Shown here piece by piece: positions 10,400 through 22,000 of a DNA stretch of 64,000 nt. The stretch's first letter is position 1. Each line of letters starts with the position of its first letter. The notes beneath the pieces are model-generated. The model did no database searches, had not been told where the DNA came from, and saw only the letters and a list, made by a program, of their open reading frames with translations. The stretch comes from Druceiella hillmani. Taxonomy: Eukaryota; Arthropoda; Insecta; Lepidoptera; Hepialidae. The translations under genes and the position numbers were made by a program. The stretch lies in the NCBI GenBank assembly GCA_039881145.1, contig JAYKKI010000003.1:9259501-9323500 (forward strand), in the 5' to 3' direction.

Positions 10400-13300
10400 C
10401 CTGCTAAGAGACCTGAAGAGGTCGGTTTTTTATTTCCGTAATTTACTTCCGGTGATTATCATTAAATATATTATGAAATTAAAGCGTATTTTTATATTGA
10501 AACTCAGCGTTTGGAATTCCTGTCACATTAGTTATCGAATTTTATTGAGATGTGTCCATAAAATATTATGTTTCCTCTTTGATCACATCCTGTCATGGAA
10601 AGAGAAGTAAAAACTTACTTTTTTCAAGAGATTTCTCCTCAAACAATTTTTTGCTACATTTTGATTTGAGAGTCAAATTCAAGAAGAGTGCAACAGATAT
10701 TTTTGTTAACATTGAAAATAAATAAATTTCTGAAATGTTGTCAACCACTTTTAGTAAGTTTTTGTTTCGAGTTTAAAAGGTATTTAACAAAACAATATCG
10801 TACGAGATCCATCAATGGAACAAGTGAGACAGTGAGTGACGGAATAAATGACTGGCTAGCGAATATACATTGAACTGATGAACGAAGTGTGTTGAAAATG
10901 ATTGAAGTGTGTTGTTTTTAATATAATAGTTAATAAAATGAATAATCTAATAGTAATTAAAGAAAAAAATATTACAAACTCGGGACACACTTCGTTAAAT
11001 TTGGTTGCAAGTTTGTAAAGATTTTTCTCCTTAAATGTTGAAAATTGAAAATACCGATTTGATAACGAAGAATATATTTTTCAAATAATACGTGCATATT
11101 TTTAGAAAGAACTACAATAGTGTGTGTTTTATTCTAGTGTATGTATTTTAAGTGTTTGTATGCTAGTGTATGTGTTTCTTATACTAAACACGCGGCTGAA
11201 ATTTGGTTCACACCTGCCAATATTTTTTTTAAATGGCAGAGAAAAGTGCTTAATGTGACCTATCTATTTATAAAATTCGCATATTTTATGAAAATTTAAT
11301 AGTGATGATATGAATGTTTTTTTTGTTTACGTGTGTAGTATTTTTCAGTAATGTTTAAACTCTTCGTAGCTGACATGAAATTTAAAGGAGATTATATTTC
11401 ATGCTTGTTTCTAAAAAACGAAACGCAGGGTATTGTACCAAATCGTATCCATGAACAAATCATTCTGTCATGAAAATAAACAATGTCGAAGAGAAACTGT
11501 TATATTTATAAATTTTGATATAATATTTTGTGTAACAATAGTACCGGGATATAAGAATACACTCCATAAATTTTCCCACGAAGGTATAATTCTCAGAAAT
11601 TATTGGCATGACGCTACGCTTTGTCATCATTTCACATCATCGCCCCATTTCCCATCATACGTGAAGTAAACATGAATATTATATATATATAGAGGAATAA
11701 TATGTATAATATAGGATATAGATGTATACACATTCCAGATTCTACCGTAAAAGTAAAATATTTTCAAGATCAAATGGAAAGTGATTCATGATACTTGAGT
11801 TAAAATTTACGAATAGGCGGTTAAAGCGCATTGATCTGGAAGTATTATTTTCTTTACACCCTTGTCCTTACGTCCTCTTCTTGTACCTAGTAAAAATATA
11901 AGGGCACTGCCACTAACTATGTTAAGTTTGAAATATTTCATAAATACAGCTATTAATGTACTTTTTATGCTGTCTTCTATTTCATTCGATATAGTTTATC
12001 TATACACTAGATCTATCACTATACATTAGATTTATTGAATTAAATTAATTAATTCAAAATAAATTTCGAAACAATTTGTAGCGATCTGTAAAAAATATTT
12101 TTATCGAAAACCTTTTTTTTTATTATTTTTCTTTAAAGTTTGCATAAAAAAAAATATCTTGTTAATAGCGTTGTGGTAATTCTGTATTACATTATAGTTT
12201 ATATTAGACATCTATAAAATTATTCACATTTACAGTCAAATTTCCCAAAGCTTTTACTCGTAAATATAGCTATTTCATCAATATTTAAGTCTGTTATTTA
12301 AGAAATAAAGTTATTCCCAATATCAGGCTCTTTTCATTCATATACGCACTTAAGGACATATGGGTTTGCCCAATTTTTATAATTACTTTAATCACCACAA
12401 AAAGATATAATCCAATGGATACAAATTCTTCTAAATAAGATATTGTATTTTACCCGATATTTTTATAGGAAGGAAAATAATTTATCAAATAATCCTTGTT
12501 TTAACGTGGAGGTTTTAAAGGAATATATAAAGTTTTATTATAATTATCTATTCCAATGCTACCCGCGTCCTTTAGTATTGTATAATTAAATATTGAAAAT
12601 TAAGAGTATTTACTTTAAAATATATTAAACATAAAGCCCTAAACATAAATACCTTAAAAAGTAAAAGCTTCTTAATTTTTCTTTAGAATATCACCGGAAT
12701 TCATTATCAGGTCCTGACCATATTTGCATGTTTCAGAGATATCCTGAAATAATTTAATTTTAATAATCAAGGAAAAATAAAACTGGATCAATATGTCTCC
12801 GAGTTGATCAAGTTTCACTGTTATTTTATTATTTGCATACACGGAATAAAATGGTTCGTTGTCGAATTAAGAACCTCTTCCTTTTTTGAAGTCGGTTAAA
12901 GATCGACAGGAAAAGTTGACGTGATTATCATAAAAATCTATCGAAGTGCTGGCCAAAGCATCACCTATCAAGGACAAAAAAAAATATAGTTCGTGCTGTT
13001 AATACTTCCCTTGCTTAATTTTTTTTGTCTCGTCCCATAAAATTATATTTTTCAAATACACACTAAGAGCTTCTTCTTGGTAATATCAACTTGATGTATT
13101 CTATTTGCTATACTATTCTATTTGGCTATTTTATTTATTTTTTGTTGAAACATTATTTATATAATATCTCCTTCATAATAGCTGCTTAATGCTAAAATTA
13201 CGGATATTTTTTGAAACTGCAGAGATAAAAGCTTATAAATTTGAGGTATACTTTACTTTCTTCTCTTAATCTAATCAGGTAAAGATATAGTTAAAAGCGG

Positions 13301-13990
13301 CAACTAATACGCTGAACGATGCTTTTAGTAAAAATAAAAAGGTTAGTGCTACGGAAAAATAAAAGTTTCTACGTTTGTAATGATCAAGATTCAATGAACA
13401 CAGACTGTGTTCATTGCATCTTTATCATGTACTTATTAAATCTTTGAGGTAACGAGGAAATAAAGTGACCATTTAATTTTTTTAAATTTTTCAGCCTTAT
13501 ATGCTGTAAGGACTAGAGCATATTTAAAAAAATATATCATTATTTCTTATGTAATAAAAAAAGGTAATTAAATCCTGAGATAACGAAGACATGATCTAAT
13601 AATATTCAATATTTTTTTTCTTGTTTTATGTATTGCAAGGAACAAGAAAATTTGAAAAATGCGTCATAAAAAAAAAGGAGATCCATACTGCGATCTTTAC
13701 TTATTTATAGCTTTATTCGTTTATTAATTTTCTTATGCAGTATTAAAAAAATTATTAATATACGAAATCAAAGTCCGTGGCGGCAGTACCAGCCAGTAAA
13801 TGGAGGTAGTAAATGGAAGTACCAGTAAATGGAGGTAAAAGCCCGAATGCAGCATGCATCGATATTTTAATGACTTATGGATTAGAATTTATATATCGAT
13901 CGTAAAATATAATACTTTGCAAGGGTGTCGAAGTAAAATAAGAACCTTATACAGTTTCGAAATATCTGTCCGTCCATCCATCTATCACAT
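10400..13990. other. Unit A noncoding stretch right of the Tigger element
   Basis: This stretch aligns block by block with unit B 33,800-37,400 and in part with both nested copies of unit C. It contains no frame that is conserved between copies. A single copy of the roughly 40-bp segment amplified at 53,551-53,753 lies near 12,340-12,380. I see no gene, RNA or mobile element in it. Confidence 0.6.
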
Positions 13991-13991
13991 A

Positions 13992-13993
<2 letters not shown>

Positions 13994-14089
<96 letters not shown>

Positions 14090-14113
14090 ATATATATATA
14101 TATATATATATAT
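13994..14113. repeat. (TA)n microsatellite
   Basis: A TA run of about 120 bases with occasional TC or CAC interruptions, immediately left of a foldback element copy. It is not present in unit B at the equivalent place (37,380-37,560). Confidence 0.92.
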
Positions 14114-14121
14114 CTTGTTCA

Positions 14122-14240
14122 CAATTAAATGAAACTACGTGATGTAGTATTATTTCTACTTTCTTTACCACGATGTAGGTTTCGTTGTATTACATATTCA
14201 GGTGGGCTATTAGCAAAGATCTTTGCTAATAGCCCACCGC
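14122..14240 (+). mobile_element. Foldback element copy 1 (3' part missing)
   Basis: It starts CAATTAAATGAAACTACGTG and continues like copy 4, then reaches a perfect 38-bp palindrome (14,201-14,238, halves meeting at AAAGA/TCTTT) that is the inner end of the fold. The outer right arm and tail are missing. The minus strand carries a hammerhead-like motif at 14,168-14,205 (CUGAAUA core, GAAA, closing CCAC/GUGG). The equivalent place in unit B (about 37,550-37,580) lacks the element, so it inserted in A. Confidence 0.75.
14201..14238. repeat. Perfect 38-bp palindrome
   Basis: GGTGGGCTATTAGCAAAGA is followed directly by its exact reverse complement with no spacer. It is the apex of foldback element copy 1. 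Confidence 0.95.
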
Positions 14241-14459
14241 ATGGTATCGCATCGAACGGGATACCGATAGAACTACCTTTTTTAAACGAATAGATGATCT
14301 AATTATAATTTTTTTTAATTTTCAGCCCTATTTCTGAAATATTAAGATTGGCCCATGTTTAAATGATACATGCAGCAATGTATCGCAATTCAAAAATCCT
14401 GATGTATCACTTCAAACATGTTAAATGGATCATGGCATATTACAAAGAGGCGCAGGGGG

Positions 14460-14504
14460 CCGCAATGCAGCGCACATTTATGGGCTCGATGTGATGAATT
14501 GCGG
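14460..14504. other. Paired arms CCGCAAT / ATTGCGG, conserved in three units
   Basis: CCGCAAT (14,460-14,466) and ATTGCGG (14,498-14,504) can pair. The same pair occurs in B (37,753-37,759 and 37,814-37,820). In C it has changed to CCGTAA / TTACGG (60,558-60,563 and 60,620-60,625), which keeps the pairing by a matched change on both sides. The function is unknown. Confidence 0.4.
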
Positions 14505-15552
14505 TGCGGACCACTTGATTGAGTGATGGGCCAGGTGAATTTACATTCTAAAATACTGATAAAGAATATAACTTCAAGCAAATTTTTAAAACTGTTTTAT
14601 TGCATGTAATTGCAGGCAGAATGTTGTAAACAGTTTTGTATATTTCTCTTCAAATTATGGATACATGTTAACTGAAATTATTTCGTTTAGAAACTCTAAC
14701 GAGACTAGTTTTTAAAATTTTACCATCATAAGACCATCAAATCGCGATTTTGGTTATTAAAATAAAAGACACATCTATTTCGCTTCATACGCAAATACCT
14801 TACATTGCCTAAATTAAAGTTCTTGATATTATGTATAAAGGTGATATTAGAGCAAAAGGTTATAATAATACAATATAGATATAAATATATTGAGGATGAT
14901 TTCTTTCGGCTACTTTGATTGTCTTAATTGTAATTTCCAAAACTCTATAGACATATATTTTAAATTTAACTTGACGTCTTATTGCTTAAAAATAAAATTA
15001 TTAAACATTTTATAAAAAATAAACGATATTTGGACAGCATATTAGAGTTAGTGTTTTCTATGCGTCTTTATTTTCCATGTCCTTAAATATTATAATATAC
15101 ATGTCAATTAATATGTATGGTGTACAACTTGAACAATATTTATTACATCACTGTAAAATATTTCCATTATACGTCGTCCTAAATCCGGTGTTAATGAAAA
15201 AATAATTAAAATAACTGGAACTGCACGATACAGTAGAATGTAACGTTGATTAAAGTTTAAAGGGACATTATACAAAATTTATTTTGATATCTGCTAGCTA
15301 CGGCTGGCCATGTGCAAGCGTACGTTCTGTAAATGAAAAGCATAGAAACAAAAATAATTTCGCAATAAGTTATGAAGAGAGTCCCTGTGTAGTTTTAAAT
15401 ATTTTGAAGAAGTTTTAATAAACTACATAGTAGTTAATATAACGCACCACATTTTATGAAACAGTAGACTAAAATAAAACTTTGTTCATAGCACATGTAC
15501 TAAATAGTTATTACATCGTAATATATATATATATATATAATTATTACAGCGC

Positions 15553-15596
15553 ATAATTATTACATCGGACCGTTCGTGCGAATGAATAATAATGTT
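15553..15596. other. 44-base segment identical in units A and B
   Basis: The segment beginning ATAATTATTACATCGGACCG and ending GAATGAATAATAATGTT is identical at 38,793-38,836, although flanking sequence has diverged clearly. Unit C keeps only scattered pieces near 61,675-61,745. A regulatory site or a recent local conversion tract could explain this. Confidence 0.6.
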
Positions 15597-16929
15597 CTGC
15601 ACCAATTAATTATATAATTTGAAGTTTTGTGACACATTGTGTTAGCGACTGCAACCTATATGCAACTGACATATTCAATTTTTCGAAGATAGCGCGTAAG
15701 TCGGTTTTCCTGCGTACGGCTACCAGAGTTGCCCAAGCACAGCAAGTCCAGTGGTTTTAGGTCAATATTAATTAATTCTTGCTCTCTCTACCAGTACAGA
15801 GTAAAATTGCTATACTTTTTCATTTTACCTCAATCAATGTTTTTGACAATATTGTTGATTGTTACGTCGTGAGTAACTTGTCAAATTGACGCGGTCAAAG
15901 AGTTATACTAAAGCTACCTTTACGAAGACTTTAAGCAAAATATTTCATGATTTGTTACTCTTGTGACAAAAATTCATAATTATTATCGTGTTGTAGGATC
16001 ATAGAACCTATTGTTTACGAGTTTAAACAAGTTGTTATCAATAATAAGCAACCCTCGATTAAAGCCCCATATTTCCTATAGTTTTTTTCAAAAAACTTCG
16101 TTCAAAGAAATCGTAGATGACTGTTTTCTTTATACTCTTTGTTGTAAATGGATTTTTGTAAAATTAGTAATTTAATATTAATATTTAATTAGTCAATAAC
16201 AAAAAACGTCTTTGGCCATATACCTTGTTAGGTATTTATCTGACGTAATAATGCGAATTTATGTTTGTTGAGTATTTAATTGTCTACTAAATGTTAAAAA
16301 ATAGAGAGAGCGTATCTCAGTTTAAAGACAAAAACTTTTATAGGTTGTTTTTATATTCTAACATAACTACATACATATTTCAAGCGATTCTAGATTATTT
16401 TTACTAATACCCTGTAATAAAAGTATTGACAAGAATCTTAGAAATTTGATGTCGAAGGAAAAATTATTTTTATTTACCAAATAAATAATTCTGATATCTC
16501 GTGTAAACAATAATGATCTAGATAATAGTTTTCACATCGTCACTTACTATTTTCATGCCAATTAAAATATTATGGCACGTATAATACGCTAAACAAATAT
16601 TTTGCTATTTCAAAAACTTTGTTCCATGAAATAATTTTAATAATCGTGTATTCCATTAAAAATATATGAAAGTATTATAATATGTCAACAAAGCTTGCTT
16701 TATAACAAAGAGAAACAATGAAATTGTAGATAACACTAGTTTAATCAAAAATATGTACTAATTGAACATAAATAGCAATGAAAAGTTCATATCGGATGTT
16801 GAAAAATTAAATATTTTTATAGAGCAGCCTGTAATTATTTTTCTTACAACAAATGTAAAAGACTTTCGTAAAAATAATTCGTAAAAATAAAGTTCAATGA
16901 AAAAAAAGTGTATCATTTAGCGCAGCGAG

Positions 16930-17420
16930 AAACTTTTTATAATTCACACATGACTTTTCAAAAAAGTTTCTTCCTTGTTTCTTACAAAAGAAGTTGTAAG
17001 GATGAGAAAAATTAAAGAATCAAAAAACCAAGTTAAAAATCAATTGGGTTGCAAATTATGTCTTCTCAGGCACTACGCTGAAATACATAAATAAAGAGTA
17101 CACTCAGTTCATAAAAAATGTTTGCAATTAAACATCAAACCATTACACCTTATACACCTGAACAAATAGAGCAGCGGAATGAATGAACCGAACAACTGGT
17201 AGAAAAATCAAAGTACTTTCTGTTCGACTCCCTGTCGGGCAATAAATCTTACTAATAATGTCCCGTCAAGAAAACTGGAATATAGAATTCTAGAATAAGT
17301 GCGGTCAGAAATAAACAAGACGTCAATCACTTGAGGGTATTTAGATATGAAGTAATGATTCATCTCCCAAAATAAAAGATTTGAAAATGAGGCCAAGAGC
17401 AAGAAATGTAACCTTTATAA
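16930..17420 (+). pseudogene. Second copia remnant: integrase fragment
   Basis: Integrase inserts the retrotransposon cDNA into the genome. Fragments in family order, in changing frames: a DDFS-like start with DFSKKFL (about 16,946-16,970), KIKESKNQVKNQLGCK (about 17,008-17,056), INKEYTQFIKNVCN (about 17,088-17,130), KHQTITPYTPEQ (17,130-17,165, family form KHQ.T.PYTPQQNG), and DVNHLRVFRYEVMIHLPK (about 17,319-17,372, family form DVSHLRVFG...HIPK). Stops and frame changes are numerous. No LTRs were found. It lies at the left edge of the roughly 9 kb of unit A absent from unit B. Whether it belongs to the same family as the element at 3,300-6,200 cannot be told, since that one lost its integrase. 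Confidence 0.8.
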
Positions 17421-18350
17421 TATGCTGTCAAAATACAAAATGGTTCAATTTATAATACTTCACTGAAGAACAATAATAAACACTTGAATCGCGGTGTTCC
17501 TGGAACTCACCCTTAAAAGGAATCAATTTCTAGTGAATCTCGCGGTATTAAAGTGCGACTCAGGTATATCTTGTGCTTTTAAAGGCTCCCAAAATACATT
17601 AGAATCGATAATCACAGCTACAAATGGAGAGTTTTGCAAGAAAGACACGTGTCTGAATGTATTTCAACCATGCTAGAACTCATATTCGCTAAACATGAAA
17701 ATTAACACTTTAATACCTTTAAATAAGAAGCTGTGACCAAGAAACAAACCGACAAGTTCCAACACAATCATAAAAAAAAAAATTTACCGTGTAAATTAAG
17801 TAATATTAATCAAAAGACTAAATACATAAATAGAACAGTGATAACATTACGAACATTACTCAATATTATTTTTTAAATAATAACAATAATTATTATAGAT
17901 ACAGTCGACAGTTGAAAGTGCTGTCAAAGTTACTCTTTTTTATTTCATTTACACAATTAATGTAATGAATGGTGAACTAAATTTAAATTATAAACATACA
18001 TTTTATAGCTATTTTGTGATTGATTTAAAGTATTTACATGGAATTCCTATAAATTTTTCAGACGCTAGTTGGGTCGGAAAAATTTATAGCATATTATAAT
18101 TAGTTGACTATTATTCGTAAATTAGTAGACTTCAATTAGCTGTGATAATTTTTAGTTCAAAATTTTACAGATACTAAAAATAGCGGTTTAGCTGAAAAAG
18201 GTGAGAGATACGTAACTTTTAAAAATTATTACTTCATTATTGATATTTAGCAAAATGATCGCTGTCGAATCAGTGCTCGCGACAAAACCTCAAGTTTTTT
18301 GAAAAACCTGTAATAGCCAGCTCTACTAAAATTTTTTTCATCAATGACTG

Positions 18351-19006
18351 TTTAACATTTTCCCATCGAAACAATAACGTTAACTGCTTTGGAGCTTCTT
18401 TTAGCCACAAGTTTCGACTTTCTTTTCAGAACAACGAATATCCAAGTCTCATCGCAGTTACGTCTTTTGCCAGGAGCAAGGTGATGTTTATCAAATTGAT
18501 GATGATTTTCTGATAGCTATGTATTATAATAAAAAGGTTTCTAATGCGCTTTCTGGTTTTAAGTTTGATAGCTCAAGATGAAGTTTCAAAAAGCCTAATA
18601 ACCGGTCTACACCGGTTTCTTTTCTTTTGACGTTAACGGGATTAGATTTATAATTCTTCATAGGTAACTGACAGATCCACTACATAATTTTTAATTTTAT
18701 AATTAAAAATCTAATGTAGTAGTTCTCTCAGTTAGCTATGAAGCTCATATATCTTTCTTCAATTTCTAATAAACAATCATTGATGCAATTTTCTGCAACC
18801 ACAGAAAACAAAGTTGATTAAAGGCCTAACTGTATTTTGATGGATCTATGTGCGTTAGAACTATCATAACGAAATAAATGGATAACTTCATTTTTTTTTA
18901 TACCCTATATGGCACCAAAAATGTAATTTTTGCTTTAAAGTAGTCCATTTCCCTCTTTAAAGCACCTGTTACCGCTTGTCGCAAAACTTCATCGGGCCAT
19001 TTTCCT
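18351..19006 (-). pseudogene. Second pogo/Tigger transposase relic
   Basis: It is read from high to low coordinates. GKWPDEVLRQAVTGALKREM with FLVPYRV (19,006-18,898) matches the psq helix-turn-helix start. A weak segment follows (about 18,830-18,750). Then GVDRLLGFLKLHLELSNLKPE (about 18,540-18,640) matches the G.DW..GFLKRHPELS.R.PE signature. NCDETWIFVV with KLVAKRSSKAVNVIVSM (about 18,360-18,457) matches the first catalytic Asp region (Asp codon 18,451-18,453). The remaining catalytic part was not seen. Many stops are present. It is a different family from the element at 7,781 and more decayed. No terminal repeats were found. Confidence 0.75.
18656..18744. repeat. Inverted repeat inside Tigger relic
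   Basis: Arms of about 42 bases beginning CTTCATAG and meeting at an AT-rich centre (TTAATTTTATAATTAA) match at roughly 85 percent. It lies where the transposase relic is interrupted, so it probably arose after inactivation. Confidence 0.75.
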
Positions 19007-19009
19007 TTC

Positions 19010-22000
19010 TAGAATTTTTCACGATCCTTTAAAAAAGAAATCTTCCTGTAATAGAGCACACATTTGCAGCCAAACAATATTATTGAAGTATAGTAATAAT
19101 AATACCTGTTTGTATTACCAATAATATAACAAATATAAAAAGTCATGAATCCTAGTGCATCATGTACTGTGGTGCAAAATGGTATGATAGTTACCATTGT
19201 GTCCCAAGATGACAAACAATTCATCAAAGCGAAAGTTTCTACCGTATTGCGCATTAAATATACCATGTATAATAATAGCGAGTCTTTATATACCAATAAT
19301 TGACAATGACAGTCATATTCGATTCAAAATTGTAAAACGACAACATTAAACATAATTGGTTCATTCAGATTGCTTATTTGGCCAGGTACTCCGTCTTGGC
19401 CGCAAACCTCCTATAAGTTATAAAATATGTAAAAAATTATCTATAATTATTTTCTGGTCCCAATTATACATTCATAAGTTGGAATGCTTTAACCACGGTT
19501 CCAACTTCAAATTTATATTTGGACGTCTGAAAATGGCGCCGTTTTTCCTATAGAGGTGAGGAGCTCTTAAAAATAGGATTATTTACATTGATTCCATGGA
19601 ATTCAATCATAATCATTGTCAATGAGATTGTTATAGTAACTACATTTATAACTAGTAAGCCTTTTATATTTACACAAATCTGTATACATCAAATGGATGT
19701 ATACAGATTACTACGTCATCACTGCTTGTATAGGACTAATATCGACTCCATAAGGAATTACCTATTCTTATTGTACATTACGACCCTACAGATTTTATTT
19801 ATATGCATTTATATATTAATTTTTAAAACGGTTAAATTTAAGTTATTTGTGTTTTAAATAATTCAAACAATCAATTAAAGATAATATTTTTTTCGTTAAT
19901 ATTGTAATTACTGTAAGCTTTCGTAAACACAAAAGTTCGATTCTTTTATCTAAAGTGTTTAGTTTGCTGCCATTAAATTTTATAGAATTTCTGTCATATA
20001 TGATAGTAGATAATATTTTTTATTTCCCTATATCCCATTACTTTTTTTCAATTAAAGGCGTATGAAGTAATCATAGTAAATTTACGTAGGAGTAATATAT
20101 AAAATGAAAAAATGTAACGTAATTAAGGCTAACCTGATTTGTAATACGCTCAGCAAAATTTTAGAACAAATAATAGACAGCTGTCTAAACTTATAAAGGC
20201 ATTATATAATGAATATTCATTTATCATTTTATGAAAGTCAATAAAGTATTTTTGAACATTTTCACACAACTAGTACAAAATAAATCCCTAACAGGTTGGC
20301 CCACTATCCATTAATACAAAATCTGGAATAATGTTTTAATTACTCGGCTTGCATTAAAATTATCATTATAATTATTTATACACAATGAATTCTTCTATTA
20401 CACAATAAATCACATGTACATGCAAATGTGTATTTAAAAAAATTACTGAAAGTTGAGTCTCTTTACGTGTGCAAAGTACAGTTTTCGTGGTCAAATTGTC
20501 TGTAAATTTTATGTTTATCCGATTACAGCGCTGAGTTCTATGAACTGGTTTGTAACCATAAACCAATGTACATATTTGTCTGATATTATTGTAATATTAT
20601 AAAAATTATTATAATATTTCACATATTTTAAGAATTGATAAAGATTATATGAAAACCATAATGCCTTCTTTTCTTCTGTTCTTTTGATTTAATGATAATT
20701 TACAGAAGCTTTAACGGAACATTTTTTTTTAATCTGTATCACTTTGTATGTCACGCACACACACACTCGCACGCTCGCACTCACACAGGTTTAGTCCAGA
20801 AATAAAATTTTCCTGTCCTTGTTACACGATCATCTTAATATTTTTTTTTACTTTTTTTAACAACGTAGAAACGTTTACTGGTTTTCATTGCTTTTCTTTC
20901 ATACTTTTTTTATATAGGACTATGTTTTAACACAACGTCATCATATACACGGCAATAATAATCTGAGCGGAATTATTATTTTTATAAGCTCTCTTTACTT
21001 CAAGGTACTTAATATTTCATAAAATTAATGTAATTTAGCTTGAATTATAAAATTGTTATTTTGACAGCCACTTATTTTTTTTAATGAATCGTTAATAAAT
21101 GAGTTTTAATGTAATTTTAATACAAACAGAAATAATGCTAGTTATAAGTTCGAAGTTTCATGTGAATTTTTAAATGTTTTTAAAGGCGCATAATAGTGAG
21201 TTAATGGGTATATCCTTTATTGCTATTTAAAAATCACATTAAAATATGGCTTCGCAAAAATATCCCTAAAAACTTTTTAACATATGCGCTGTAAATGTTA
21301 AAATTTTGTGTTTTTGCTGGTTCAATTTACATGTTTCGTAATAATTTCATCGCAGTACAGGATAAAAGATGGAGAAAGAATAAAAATACATTTACACCAT
21401 AATTAATAAAGTTCACCTCATAAATTGAAAAAGAACGACAGAAAATATTTCCAAAATGAAATAGCCGATTACTAGATCATTCATCTATCATTTTGTAACA
21501 TACTTGTGTATGATGTTGCAATTCTAATAAAAATGTCATTACTATTCTGTAAAAATTTTTACATATTCCCATCGTTCAAATAATGTTTGTATACTGTCGT
21601 CATAAGACAAACGCCTTAAGAGTGTAAAAATGTCAATGAAATAAATTTTGGTATCTAGTTGGACTTCACAAATATTTCGATAAAATGTTATTTCTTTGTT
21701 ATTTTCGGTTCTTGCTTTCCCTTGTATATAGTTTTAAAAAAATTAGTTAAATGTTTTAGAAATATAATATTCTAGAATTTTAATTTATAATTTCAATATT
21801 TAACAGTGTCTTTTCTAACATTACATCTACTTTTTAACAATTTCAGTTATTACTACACTTCGAAAAGCTTTAACAGGAAACATTTGAATTTTTATCCAGG
21901 TTTTGAAAGGCGTGCAAATGTATATAACTTTATTGTTATTTTTGCATGCCGTTCATAAGTTAGCAGATAGGAAAGGGCTAGTTGACAAACGATTATAGGA

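Larger units (their letters stand above)
14281..16680. other. Unit A noncoding stretch shared with B and C
   Basis: It aligns with B 37,590-40,300 and C 60,370-61,750. It includes a conserved inverted pair around 14,460-14,504 and a 44-base segment at 15,553-15,596 identical in B. A short (TA) run lies at 15,523-15,538. No open frame is maintained in the other copies. Confidence 0.6.
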
